Positions 16,355-22,710 of a DNA stretch of 22,710 nucleotides are shown piece by piece. Origin of the DNA: CAYJBH01 sp964371365 (GTDB lineage Bacteria > Bacillota > Clostridia > Oscillospirales > Ruminococcaceae); the NCBI GenBank assembly GCA_964371365.1, contig CAYJMO010000032.1, positions 1 to 22,710 on the forward strand, in the 5' to 3' direction. The position numbers were made by a program, and so were the translations under genes. The number at the start of each line of letters is the position of its first letter. Position 1 is the first letter of the stretch. The notes beneath the pieces are model-generated. The model was not told where the DNA came from and did no database searches. It worked only from the letters and a program-made list of their open reading frames with translations.

Positions 16355-16672
16355 TTATTCCTCTCCCCGAATCAGTCGATCCAAAATTGCATTTTCATAA
16401 GCAGGTCTTTTGGCGTTGAAATCGGATTTAAGCTTTGCCTTTTGCTCTAAAAACTGCTTGTCTATCTCGGATATGCGCACGGCAAGCTCCTCCTCGATGC
16501 CATCGCGATATGCCGCTACCTTGGATTCAAGACGAGCCCTCGACTCCTCCAAAAGGCGTGCGCGCTCCAGTGCTGTCTCCTCCAAAATACGGTTTTTCAC
16601 CGCCTCGGAACGCTCAATAAGCTGAACCGCCGACTGGTCGATAGCGAGAATATTTTCAATGATGTTATCCAT
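16355..16672 (-). CDS. Small coiled-coil protein, V-type ATPase subunit G/H-like (peripheral stalk)
   Basis: 105 aa, almost entirely charged alpha helix with heptad character (about residues 15-90: RSEAVKNRILEETALERARL and on through the protein). It has no signal or membrane segment. Size, composition and position as the first ATPase gene fit the G/H stalk subunit that pairs with E; sequence identity in this family is always weak. Start: ATG at 16672 has AGAAAGG 12 bases upstream. The frame's first ATG at 16729 lies inside the promoter -35 box, upstream of the predicted transcript start, so it cannot be the start used from that promoter. Confidence 0.8.
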   Translation of the reverse strand: MDNIIENILAIDQSAVQLIERSEAVKNRILEETALERARLLEESRARLESKVAAYRDGIEEELAVRISEIDKQFLEQKAKLKSDFNAKRPAYENAILDRLIRGEE

Positions 16673-16700
16673 AAATTGACCGTACCTTTCTATAGTATAA

Positions 16701-16729
16701 AGTATACATCTTAACGCGCTACATGTCAA
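16701..16729 (-). promoter_or_regulatory. Near-consensus sigma-A promoter of the V-ATPase cluster
   Basis: On the minus strand, TTGACA (16729-16724) is followed by exactly 17 bases and TATACT (16706-16701). Transcription should start near 16694, giving a leader of about 22 bases before the ATG at 16672, with AGAAAGG at its very 5' end. The TGA stop of the DUF2207 gene (16728-16726) lies within the -35 box. Confidence 0.82.
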
Positions 16730-18450
16730 GCGTCACGAGGGATAACGCTCTGTAGTTCAAAGGGGGAGGGCATAAACTCCGATTCCGGCAGATCCGTCTC
16801 AAGTTTTGCAACCGCCGCAAGTATTTTGTCCTCACAGTTAAAACAAACCGAATGCGCAAACACGTTGTAAAGATAGTTCGGTTCTGCAACGAGTATTTTT
16901 TGAAGGGTGTCATCGGAAGGCGCTGACAGAAATCTGTTCAACGACGCAAGATCGGACAGTACCTCGGCATTGTATCGGCTACCCCGACCGGACGAGGCAA
17001 CCAGCACGGTCACAAGATAGGTAGCTACAAGAAGCAATATCATAATCGGATCACTGCCGGTCTGCATCAATATCGCGCCCCATATGGTGGCGGCAAGAGA
17101 TAGTATAAGTCCTAAAAAGTGCAGGATGGTGGAACGCTTTTTTCTGCTCCGAGCAAAGCCGGACTGCATAATGTGACCGCCGATTATTAGAGGCAGGCCG
17201 ACGGTAACCGCCATAATTAACAGCCTTGTCATGCCATAGTCAAGACCGTAGCCTATTCCGACCAGCACACCGCCGACCACACCGCATAGGATAATGAACG
17301 CGGAGCAGAGCCCGTATGCAAGGTTGTCCTGCAGCTCATGTGAGCGGTTAAGGTTTTCCTTTGCAAGCGCACCTATCTTTGGAATAAGTGCGTCGAGACC
17401 GTCCTTGTCCAACATGGTGTTGTCACCATCCTCGAACAACAGGTCGAAAAGGTTCTTGCTCACCGTCGGCAGTGCAACATCGTTACCTTTGGTGATGACA
17501 AGACCTCGCTCCCCAAAAGAAAGTCGGACGGCACCTGCCGAGGCAAGGGCAATAACCGCACCGAGGACACTGCGACGACCGAGCGTGCGATTGGTCATCA
17601 ACAACAGCTCGATGGGCGAAAAATCGACTGGGGGATGGGTAACGACGCCGGATTTGACACGATGTTTAGTTCTTGTTAGAACACCGACAAGCAAAGCGAG
17701 CCCTAAAATTGCACCACAGAAGGTGTAGATAAGCGGGTTAAAGGAAAAGATCGTCTCCTCCACCAGCAGAAAATACTCGTCCTCCAATACGGCGTGGAGT
17801 AGAACATTATGCGCCTCCGGAATACTCAAAAGGTTGTTCGCTGTGAGAATGTTCCCGTCGAGGTTATAGGACATGGAGTTTTCGCCGACCGAACTTGTGA
17901 CCGAGACCATGTCTTCGGTGATGGGCTTCGGAAATTCGAATGTCAGCAGGACGGAACCCATCGAGGCATAACGCTCCGGACGCACCACGAGGAAAAACAG
18001 CTCGTCCGCACCGACGGTATTGTCCGGACCGAGACTGTGGCGGTAGTTGATCGATATGACCGTGTTGCCGGATTCAAACGTTGTGCCGCGTGTCGTGACG
18101 ATAAGGTCATCCCCCTCTACCGAGGTGGTGAAATCCAACTTCTCACGCTCTTCTCCAACTATATGATACATCTCAATGTCAGAGATGTCGATATCGATCG
18201 GCACATCTCCCGATGAGGTGCTGATGGTGTCGGTGAGCGGCAGTTCCACAAAGATGGACTCGTACCGTCCGTCAAGGTAGCCGGAATAGGTCTCGGTTAT
18301 ATCGATGCTTCGATCTTCGTTAAGGACGGCGTTCATCTCAACCGTAGTAATAATGTACTGCGTCGCAAACACCCCTGTAGCGAGATAAATGCTAAACAAA
18401 AGGGTGATTATTGAGGTGATGATTATCTTTTTTGCCAATTTTGTTGTCAT
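16726..18450 (-). CDS. DUF2207 family predicted membrane protein
   Basis: 574 aa. A signal peptide or first membrane helix (about 8-28, possible cleavage after VFA at 27-29) is followed by a beta-rich extracytoplasmic domain (about 30-235) with the N-terminal pattern VLNEDRSIDITETYSG and FVELPL. One membrane helix lies at about 240-258. A cytoplasmic stretch follows with HPPVDFSPIELLLM (272-285) and SVLGAVIALASAGAVRLS. Further helices are at about 379-401, 408-427, 442-462 and 468-486, with a C-terminal soluble tail. This layout is that of the DUF2207 family, whose function is not established. Start: ATG at 18450 with a GAAAGGAAAAGG stretch upstream. Its stop overlaps the ATPase promoter and no terminator separates them, so readthrough into the ATPase genes is likely. 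Confidence 0.88.
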   Translation of the reverse strand: MTTKLAKKIIITSIITLLFSIYLATGVFATQYIITTVEMNAVLNEDRSIDITETYSGYLDGRYESIFVELPLTDTISTSSGDVPIDIDISDIEMYHIVGEEREKLDFTTSVEGDDLIVTTRGTTFESGNTVISINYRHSLGPDNTVGADELFFLVVRPERYASMGSVLLTFEFPKPITEDMVSVTSSVGENSMSYNLDGNILTANNLLSIPEAHNVLLHAVLEDEYFLLVEETIFSFNPLIYTFCGAILGLALLVGVLTRTKHRVKSGVVTHPPVDFSPIELLLMTNRTLGRRSVLGAVIALASAGAVRLSFGERGLVITKGNDVALPTVSKNLFDLLFEDGDNTMLDKDGLDALIPKIGALAKENLNRSHELQDNLAYGLCSAFIILCGVVGGVLVGIGYGLDYGMTRLLIMAVTVGLPLIIGGHIMQSGFARSRKKRSTILHFLGLILSLAATIWGAILMQTGSDPIMILLLVATYLVTVLVASSGRGSRYNAEVLSDLASLNRFLSAPSDDTLQKILVAEPNYLYNVFAHSVCFNCEDKILAAVAKLETDLPESEFMPSPFELQSVIPRDA

Positions 18451-18514
18451 ATGTATATTATGCCTTTTCCTTTCAATTGTTTTTTAACAATCTATAAACA
18501 TTAGCTTTTGTCTT

Positions 18515-18543
18515 ATTATAGCATTTTATGTTGAAAAATGCAA
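18515..18543 (-). promoter_or_regulatory. Extended -10 promoter for the DUF2207 gene
   Basis: On the minus strand a perfect TATAAT (18520-18515) is preceded by TGC, giving the extended -10 form TGnTATAAT. The -35 region (TTGCAT, 18543-18538, 17-base spacing) matches only in its first three bases, as is common with extended -10 promoters. The transcript should begin near 18508, about 57 bases before the ATG. Confidence 0.65.
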
Positions 18544-18690
18544 AGGGTTTTTTAGCACCTCGAGACTTTAAAAAAATTTGAATAACGGTGATTTAAAATC
18601 CCATCCTCCACTCTATACTACCGACATCGTTACTCAACATGGCTTTTTTAAAACATATTATTTTTGACAGGTGGAATGTACAACGATTTT

Positions 18691-18719
18691 TTGACAGCTC
18701 GCAAATAATATGCTAATAT
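18691..18719 (+). promoter_or_regulatory. Promoter for the lipoprotein-fchA-folD genes
   Basis: TTGACA (18691-18696), 17 bases, then TAATAT (18714-18719), with TGC directly before the -10. Four of six -10 positions match, helped by the TG extension. The upstream copy of TTTTTGACAG (18661-18670) may be an operator or chance. Confidence 0.6.
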
Positions 18720-18753
18720 ATAACGGTAGTAAATTTATTGTAGGGTTTGTTTC

Positions 18754-20184
18754 ATGATTAATTTTAAGCTATTATCGACCACAGTTATTTTAAGCCTTTC
18801 ACTGTTGTTGGTCGGGTGCTCCGATCTCATGGGTTTTGCCTCACTTTTAAGCGAAGAAATCACCGGTGGTGTCACCGTCGACGACGGAACTTTTTATGAG
18901 GAGTATGCCTGTAGTGAGGGTAGTGACGGCACCGTTTTTTCCGGTGAAGAACTGCCGATGATAACACTTTTTGACAACCGCTTTGAGATGCGGATTATCA
19001 CGATAGACGAGACGCAGTTTGTCTATGGTGACTACGCGTTGAGCGAGGAGGATGAGATAATATACCTTACACTCACGGTCACACAGAGTCAGTATGAAGG
19101 CACCCTGCCGGAATATAGGTTTATCTTTCACAACGAGGAAAATTTTCTTGAAACCACCGCCGAAATAGGATTGGTGACGGTTGGCTCCTACTACGACTTC
19201 CACAGCTCGGGCTATTTTGAGGCGCCGGGTGATAACGGTAGTCATGGCTCGAACAATGACACCCCATCAGACGGCGAACAACCCTCCGACGGGCAAACCT
19301 CCGATGGTCAACCCTCTGACGGGCAGGATCAGCCAACCGAGGGGACGGCTAACCAACCGAGCGCGCCGTCCGGTCCGCTACAGCCCACCGACGGCACAGT
19401 CTCACCTCTCCCGAACGATACAGCGCCAACTGTAGAAAATCTCTATTCCTATGTTGAGATCTCAACCGAGATTATAGATATATTCTGCCCACCGCCCCCC
19501 ACCGATAACCGTGATGTCACCTCCTTGATTATGCAGGACTGGTATGACGGTGTGCTCATAGATGAGGCGATGTTTGATTCAAACTATAACGGCACATACA
19601 CCATAACCGGCTACTTTTGGAACGACATCACACAGGTAACGGCGCATGTCGACACACTCTTTAACACAGCATCGGACGAGATTTACAACTCCGCTCTTAA
19701 CTTTTTTGCCGACAATCAGATTGCCGGACTGTCGGTCGGGGCACAGATAATATTCGGAATGGACATGTTTATGACGGCAGGTGACAGCACAGAGCGCTAT
19801 TTCTACGATGACGGCATATCCGATGCAGGTGTTGTCTTCCATTACATGGGTGGAGTTCACAACATCATATCTACCGACAGAGCAAGGGGGAATTCCTCCG
19901 ACGGCACCGGCGCAGGCTATATACAACAGACGGGGGAAGATGTCGCACTGGTTGACCTTGAAAATAATGTCATATCGGCGTACAGCACCTTTACCGACGG
20001 CTCGGGGAAACATGAGGTCTTGACACTGCTTAGCGTTTCAAGTGATGCGACCGGGTACAGTAGCGGACAGTCAGAACCGGTCCCGCTGAACTACACGGGT
20101 GTTAGCATAATCACCAACGAGACCGGCATACGGATAATTGGCACGTTAGATGGGACGAGCACCCTAATACCGTCAATGTTTTAA
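18754..20184 (+). CDS. Unrecognised lipoprotein with PSDGQ-repeat linker
   Basis: 476 aa. Residues 1-21 form a lipoprotein signal; the lipobox is LLVGC with Cys22 as the lipidated residue, so the protein is anchored on the outer face of the membrane. Residues about 38-156 form a beta-rich domain (FYEEYACSEG, ITLFDNRFEMRII, RFIFHNEE). A low-complexity Pro/Ser/Asp/Gly/Gln linker at about 157-226 has tandem QPSDG/QTSDG units. A second, larger domain (about 227-476) is rich in Tyr, Thr and Asp with many predicted strands. I do not recognise either domain. Start: ATG at 18754 with a weak TAGGG 8 bases upstream. fchA follows after 21 bp with no terminator, but a functional link to one-carbon metabolism is not evident. 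Composition does not differ obviously from the neighbours. Confidence 0.85.
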   Translation: MINFKLLSTTVILSLSLLLVGCSDLMGFASLLSEEITGGVTVDDGTFYEEYACSEGSDGTVFSGEELPMITLFDNRFEMRIITIDETQFVYGDYALSEEDEIIYLTLTVTQSQYEGTLPEYRFIFHNEENFLETTAEIGLVTVGSYYDFHSSGYFEAPGDNGSHGSNNDTPSDGEQPSDGQTSDGQPSDGQDQPTEGTANQPSAPSGPLQPTDGTVSPLPNDTAPTVENLYSYVEISTEIIDIFCPPPPTDNRDVTSLIMQDWYDGVLIDEAMFDSNYNGTYTITGYFWNDITQVTAHVDTLFNTASDEIYNSALNFFADNQIAGLSVGAQIIFGMDMFMTAGDSTERYFYDDGISDAGVVFHYMGGVHNIISTDRARGNSSDGTGAGYIQQTGEDVALVDLENNVISAYSTFTDGSGKHEVLTLLSVSSDATGYSSGQSEPVPLNYTGVSIITNETGIRIIGTLDGTSTLIPSMF

Positions 20185-20205
20185 CCTATATAAAAAGGAG
20201 ATGAA

Positions 20206-20835
20206 ATGAGTTACACCAAAAAAAGTTGTGAGGAATTTATCGAGCTGTTAGCCTCAAAGGAACCCGTTCCGGGTGGCGGTGGTGCGTCGGCGTTGATAGG
20301 CGCGCTCGGCACCGCGCTCGGCAACATGGTCGGCAGTCTAACGGTCGGCAAGAAAAAATATGCCGACGTAGAACAGGACATCATTGCATTGAATGACAGA
20401 GCAAAAGCGTTGCAGTCCGAGTTGTTAATCTTGGTTGAAAAGGACGCCGAGGTGTTTGAGCCACTATCTAAAGCCTACGGAATGCCTAAAGACACACCGG
20501 AACAGCAGGCACAAAAAGAGGCTGTTATGGAGCAGGTTTTGAGGGAGTGTTGCGATGTGCCGATGCGGATTATGCGCTGTCTCACTCAAGCTATAGAATT
20601 GCATGACGAGTATGAGAGAAAGGGCACCGCAATAGCGATAAGTGATGTCGGTGTCGGTGTTGCCGCCTGCAAAGCTGCACTCAAAGGTGCGTCGCTCAAC
20701 GTATTCATCAACACAAAGTGGATGACCGACAAAACCCGCGCCGAGGAACTCAACGCCGAGGCAAACGAGATGTTGCGAAAATACTGTGTGTTGGCGGACG
20801 AGATTTATGACAGGGTTTTAGCACGGCTGGTATAA
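20206..20835 (+). CDS. fchA: Cyclodeaminase/cyclohydrolase family protein (FchA-like methenyl-THF cyclohydrolase)
   Basis: 209 aa, the usual single-domain length. The family acts on folates in the cytoplasm: formimino-THF cyclodeaminase and/or methenyl-THF cyclohydrolase. Diagnostic segments are EPVPGGGGASALIGALGTAL (19-38), MVGSLTVGKKKY (41-52), and the C-terminal IAISDVGVGVAACKAALKGA followed by LNVFIN. Start: ATG at 20206 with AAGGAGA about 5 bases upstream. folD begins about 34 bp downstream, and no formiminotransferase gene is near. The pairing with FolD therefore argues for the methenyl-THF cyclohydrolase role over histidine or purine breakdown, though both remain possible. Confidence 0.92.
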   Translation: MSYTKKSCEEFIELLASKEPVPGGGGASALIGALGTALGNMVGSLTVGKKKYADVEQDIIALNDRAKALQSELLILVEKDAEVFEPLSKAYGMPKDTPEQQAQKEAVMEQVLRECCDVPMRIMRCLTQAIELHDEYERKGTAIAISDVGVGVAACKAALKGASLNVFINTKWMTDKTRAEELNAEANEMLRKYCVLADEIYDRVLARLV

Positions 20836-20868
20836 GGAAAAGACATTGAGAAAGGAATGGGCATAAGG

Positions 20869-21711
20869 ATGGAAAAAGCAACATTATTAAAAGGTGCACC
20901 GGTCGCGGCGGCACTCTGTGAAAAGGCGGTAAATATCGCAAAGGATTTGAATGTCACCCCGACACTTGCCATTGTGCGCGTCGGCGACAAGGGGGACGAC
21001 ATATATTATCAGCGCAGTGCAACAAAAAGATGTGAGGGTATCGGTCAGTCGGTACGCTCGGTAGAACTGCCGGTCGACGTATCGGAGCAGGAGCTTATCG
21101 GCGTAATCGAGGGGCTGAACGCAGACAACACGGTTCACGGTGTTCTGTTACTTCGCCCCCTGCCGAAACATATTAACGAGGAGGCAGTCTGTGAAACACT
21201 TTCTCCGAAAAAGGATATCGACGGCATAACAGGCGCATCACTCGCCGGAGTTTTCACCGGAAACGGCGTAGGGTTTGCCCCCTGTACCGCGCGAGCTTGT
21301 ATAGAAATTTTAGATCATTACGGCATAGAAATGACCGGTAAAAGGGCAACAGTAGTTGGGCGTAGCCTTGTGGTCGGCAAACCGGTCGCAATGATGCTAA
21401 TGTCACGTAACGCCACCGTAACCGTCTGCCACACCAAAACAATCGACATGCCACTGGAGTGCAAAAAGGCGGAAATCCTCATTGTCAGCGCCGGCCGCGC
21501 CGAGGTCATAGGAGAGGAGCACCTCACCGACGGGCAGATAGTGGTCGATGTCGGTATAAATGTAGACAAGGACGGCAACCTTTGCGGCGACGTCAAGGAC
21601 GAGGCGGCAAAAGCCCAAAACCTCAGTTATACCCCCGTTCCCGGCGGTGTGGGAACCGTCACAACAGCGGTTCTCGCCTGTCAATTAGCGGAGGCGGCGA
21701 GGTCAATTTAA
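20869..21711 (+). CDS. folD: FolD-type methylene-THF dehydrogenase, probably lacking cyclohydrolase activity
   Basis: 280 aa. It oxidises 5,10-methylene-THF to methenyl-THF with NAD(P)+. The dinucleotide-binding GRSLVVGKPVA, then NATVTVCHTKT, VVDVGIN and TPVPGGVGTVT all mark FolD. Key catalytic positions differ: in YYQRSATKRCE, Tyr47 (second Tyr) is kept but the catalytic Lys (E. coli Lys54) is Ala51. In LLLRPLP, the usual Gln of VQLPLP (E. coli Gln98) is Leu95. Asp118 of KDIDG is kept. Loss of Lys and Gln predicts loss of the cyclohydrolase step. Start: ATG at 20869, with AAAGGA 12 bases upstream. The in-frame ATG at 20857 is also possible, but that AAAGGA abuts it directly. Confidence 0.93.
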   Translation: MEKATLLKGAPVAAALCEKAVNIAKDLNVTPTLAIVRVGDKGDDIYYQRSATKRCEGIGQSVRSVELPVDVSEQELIGVIEGLNADNTVHGVLLLRPLPKHINEEAVCETLSPKKDIDGITGASLAGVFTGNGVGFAPCTARACIEILDHYGIEMTGKRATVVGRSLVVGKPVAMMLMSRNATVTVCHTKTIDMPLECKKAEILIVSAGRAEVIGEEHLTDGQIVVDVGINVDKDGNLCGDVKDEAAKAQNLSYTPVPGGVGTVTTAVLACQLAEAARSI

Positions 21712-21740
21712 AAAAAATTAAAATAATTTTAATAAAGGTA

Positions 21741-21767
21741 TAAAGTTTTTCACGGTCGGTGCGATGT
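21741..21767 (+). promoter_or_regulatory. Sigma-D (sigma-28)-like flagellar promoter
   Basis: TAAA (21741-21744), 15 bases, then TGCGATGT (21760-21767), against the consensus TAAA-N15-GCCGATAT. The -35 box is perfect, five of eight -10 positions match, and the CGAT core is intact. It lies directly upstream of flagellin, the classic sigma-D target. Transcription would start near 21774. Confidence 0.65.
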
Positions 21768-21777
21768 TATTATCAGA

Positions 21778-21836
21778 GACGCAGAGAGCGTCGAAAAAAG
21801 AGAGGAAAAGGAATTCCTCTTAGCAGATTAAGGAGA
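21778..21836 (+). promoter_or_regulatory. Structured flagellin leader with two candidate CsrA sites
   Basis: Hairpin 1 pairs GACGC (21778-21782) with GCGTC (21788-21792) around AGAGA. Hairpin 2 pairs AGAGGAA (21801-21807) with TTCCTCT (21814-21820) around the loop AAGGAA, which exposes an ANGGA motif, the core of CsrA sites. A second ANGGA is the Shine-Dalgarno itself (AAGGAGA, 21830-21836). One site in a hairpin loop and one on the SD is the arrangement known for Bacillus subtilis hag. CsrA and FliW genes are not in the window. Confidence 0.6.
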
Positions 21837-21841
21837 AAATA

Positions 21842-22654
21842 ATGATTATTCAACACAACATCATGGCGCTCAATTCCAACCGTCAGCTCGGAACAAACAA
21901 CTCAGCAGTCGCAAAGAACCTTGAAAAATTATCTTCCGGTTATCAGATCAATCGTGCCGGCGACGACGCCGCTGGTCTTGCAATTTCCGAGAAGATGAGA
22001 TCCCAGATCAAAGGTCTCGAGGTCGCTCAGGTTAACGCACAGGACGCTATCTCACTGATACAGACCGCTGAGGGAGCACTTACCGAAGTTCACAGCATGC
22101 TCAACCGTATGACCGAGCTTGCAACAAAGGCCGCGAACGGTACATATGACGACGCCGACCGCGAACAACTTCAAAAAGAGGTTGAGAGCCTTAACTCCGA
22201 GATAAATCGTATCGCAGAGTTCACAAACTTTAACGGTCAATCACTGCTCGACGGCAAGACAACAAGAATGACCTTCCAGATTGGTGATACCAAACTGCAA
22301 CATGTTACTTTGGCATTGTCCTCAATGTCGACAGAATCTCTTGGAATCAGTTCTATTAATATCGGCAAACTAACCTCAGCACAGGATGCAATCTCTCTTA
22401 TCAAAAATGCTATCCAACTCGTATCTAACCAGCGTGCAACATTCGGTGCTATGCAGAACCGCTTAGAGCATACCATCAACAACCTTGGCGTCACCACCGA
22501 GAATATGACAGCGGCCGAGAGTCGTATCCGCGACACCGACATGGCAACCGAGATGATGAAATACACCAAGAACACGGTACTCGTTCAGGCGGCACAGGCG
22601 ATGCTCGCCCAGGCAAACACCCAACCGCAGTCGGTACTGCAACTTCTCCAGTAG
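21842..22654 (+). CDS. fliC: Flagellin
   Basis: 270 aa, a minimal flagellin with only the conserved D0/D1 domains. The N-terminal MIIQHNIMALNSNRQLGTNN, LEKLSSGYQINRAGDDAAGL and the LNRMTELATKAANGTYDD segment are typical, as is the C-terminal SRIRDTDMATEMMKYTKNT with AQAMLAQANTQPQSVLQLLQ. The variable D2/D3 region is almost absent (only about residues 140-180 link the two halves), so filaments would be thin and smooth. It is exported by the flagellar type III system without a cleaved signal. Start: ATG at 21842 with AAGGAGA 5 bases upstream. No other flagellar gene is in the window, and the gene has its own promoter, leader and 3' hairpin, so it appears monocistronic. The symbol could equally be hag. 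Confidence 0.98.
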   Translation: MIIQHNIMALNSNRQLGTNNSAVAKNLEKLSSGYQINRAGDDAAGLAISEKMRSQIKGLEVAQVNAQDAISLIQTAEGALTEVHSMLNRMTELATKAANGTYDDADREQLQKEVESLNSEINRIAEFTNFNGQSLLDGKTTRMTFQIGDTKLQHVTLALSSMSTESLGISSINIGKLTSAQDAISLIKNAIQLVSNQRATFGAMQNRLEHTINNLGVTTENMTAAESRIRDTDMATEMMKYTKNTVLVQAAQAMLAQANTQPQSVLQLLQ

Positions 22655-22671
22655 GATTAATACAACAACTC

Positions 22672-22700
22672 TAAAGGGAGGGCGTGAAGCCCTCCCTTTA
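22672..22700 (+). terminator. 3' hairpin after flagellin
   Basis: A perfect 12-bp stem (22672-22683 with 22689-22700) encloses the 5-base loop GTGAA, starting 17 bases after the flagellin stop. Only three Us close the stem and no U-run follows before the window ends, so it may act as an mRNA-stabilising 3' end as much as an intrinsic terminator. Confidence 0.75.
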
Positions 22701-22710
22701 TGCTGTCAGT

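Larger units (their letters stand above)
18451..18753. other. Divergent intergenic region (303 bp)
   Basis: AT-rich region between the minus-strand DUF2207 gene and the plus-strand lipoprotein gene. It holds an extended -10 promoter toward DUF2207 (18515-18520) and a TTGACA promoter toward the lipoprotein (18691-18719). TTTTTGACAG occurs twice, at 18661-18670 and 18688-18697, 27 bp apart. Only the second copy has a usable -10. No gene, tRNA or clear hairpin was seen between about 18545 and 18660. Confidence 0.7.

Noticed and set aside
18661..18692. Upstream TTGACA (18664-18669) as a second promoter of the lipoprotein gene
   Set aside because: At 16-18 base spacing the sequence is a T-run with no -10-like hexamer.
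21712..21735. Terminator after folD
   Set aside because: The AT-only palindrome here has almost no loop and no GC stem, so it would be too weak; no convincing terminator separates folD from flagellin.
1..22710. tRNA, rRNA, riboswitch, phage defence or CRISPR system
   Set aside because: Nothing with the needed conserved arms, motifs or gene content was seen on either strand. A covariance-model scan would be needed to exclude small structured RNAs fully.

Overview
The window is bacterial and most likely comes from a member of the Bacillota, class Clostridia. The evidence is AAAGGA/GGAGG-type ribosome binding sites before nearly every gene, sigma-A and sigma-D type promoters, a V/A-type ATPase, an SMC condensin, a compact flagellin, and an FchA/FolD pair typical of one-carbon metabolism in anaerobes. 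Base composition looks balanced. No rRNA, tRNA, CRISPR, phage or transposase gene was seen. Genus-level assignment is not possible from this sequence.

Minus-strand block (18450 down to 77). A DUF2207 membrane protein (18450-16726) is followed directly by a complete nine-gene V-type ATPase cluster. Its order in the direction of transcription is stalk G/H-like, C, I, K, F, E, A, B, D (16672 to 8063). A near-consensus sigma-A promoter for the cluster sits on the stop codon of the DUF2207 gene. After subunit D come smc (8018-4458), a PEP-protein phosphotransferase (ptsI-like, 4320-2707), an MBOAT O-acyltransferase (2522-1074) and an SGNH/GDSL-like membrane-anchored protein (1009-77). The block ends at a strong, probably bidirectional terminator (19-60). 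Three copies of a roughly 77-86 bp GC-rich inverted-repeat element lie in gaps of this block: between B and D, between smc and ptsI, and between ptsI and the MBOAT gene.

A 303-bp divergent intergenic region (18451-18753) carries promoters for both directions.

Plus-strand block (18754 to 22654). An unrecognised lipoprotein is followed closely by fchA and folD, then by a flagellin gene with its own sigma-D-like promoter, a structured leader and a 3' hairpin.

How the genes relate. The ATPase couples ion transport across the membrane to ATP turnover. FchA and FolD interconvert methylene-, methenyl- and formyl-THF. The FolD copy appears to have lost the residues needed for its cyclohydrolase half-reaction, which would leave that step to FchA next door. 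The MBOAT/SGNH pair fits O-acylation of an envelope polymer. The flagellin leader has the layout expected of CsrA-controlled flagellin mRNAs. These four are the most interesting points. The window is otherwise mostly core housekeeping genes and shows no clear defence or mobile system.
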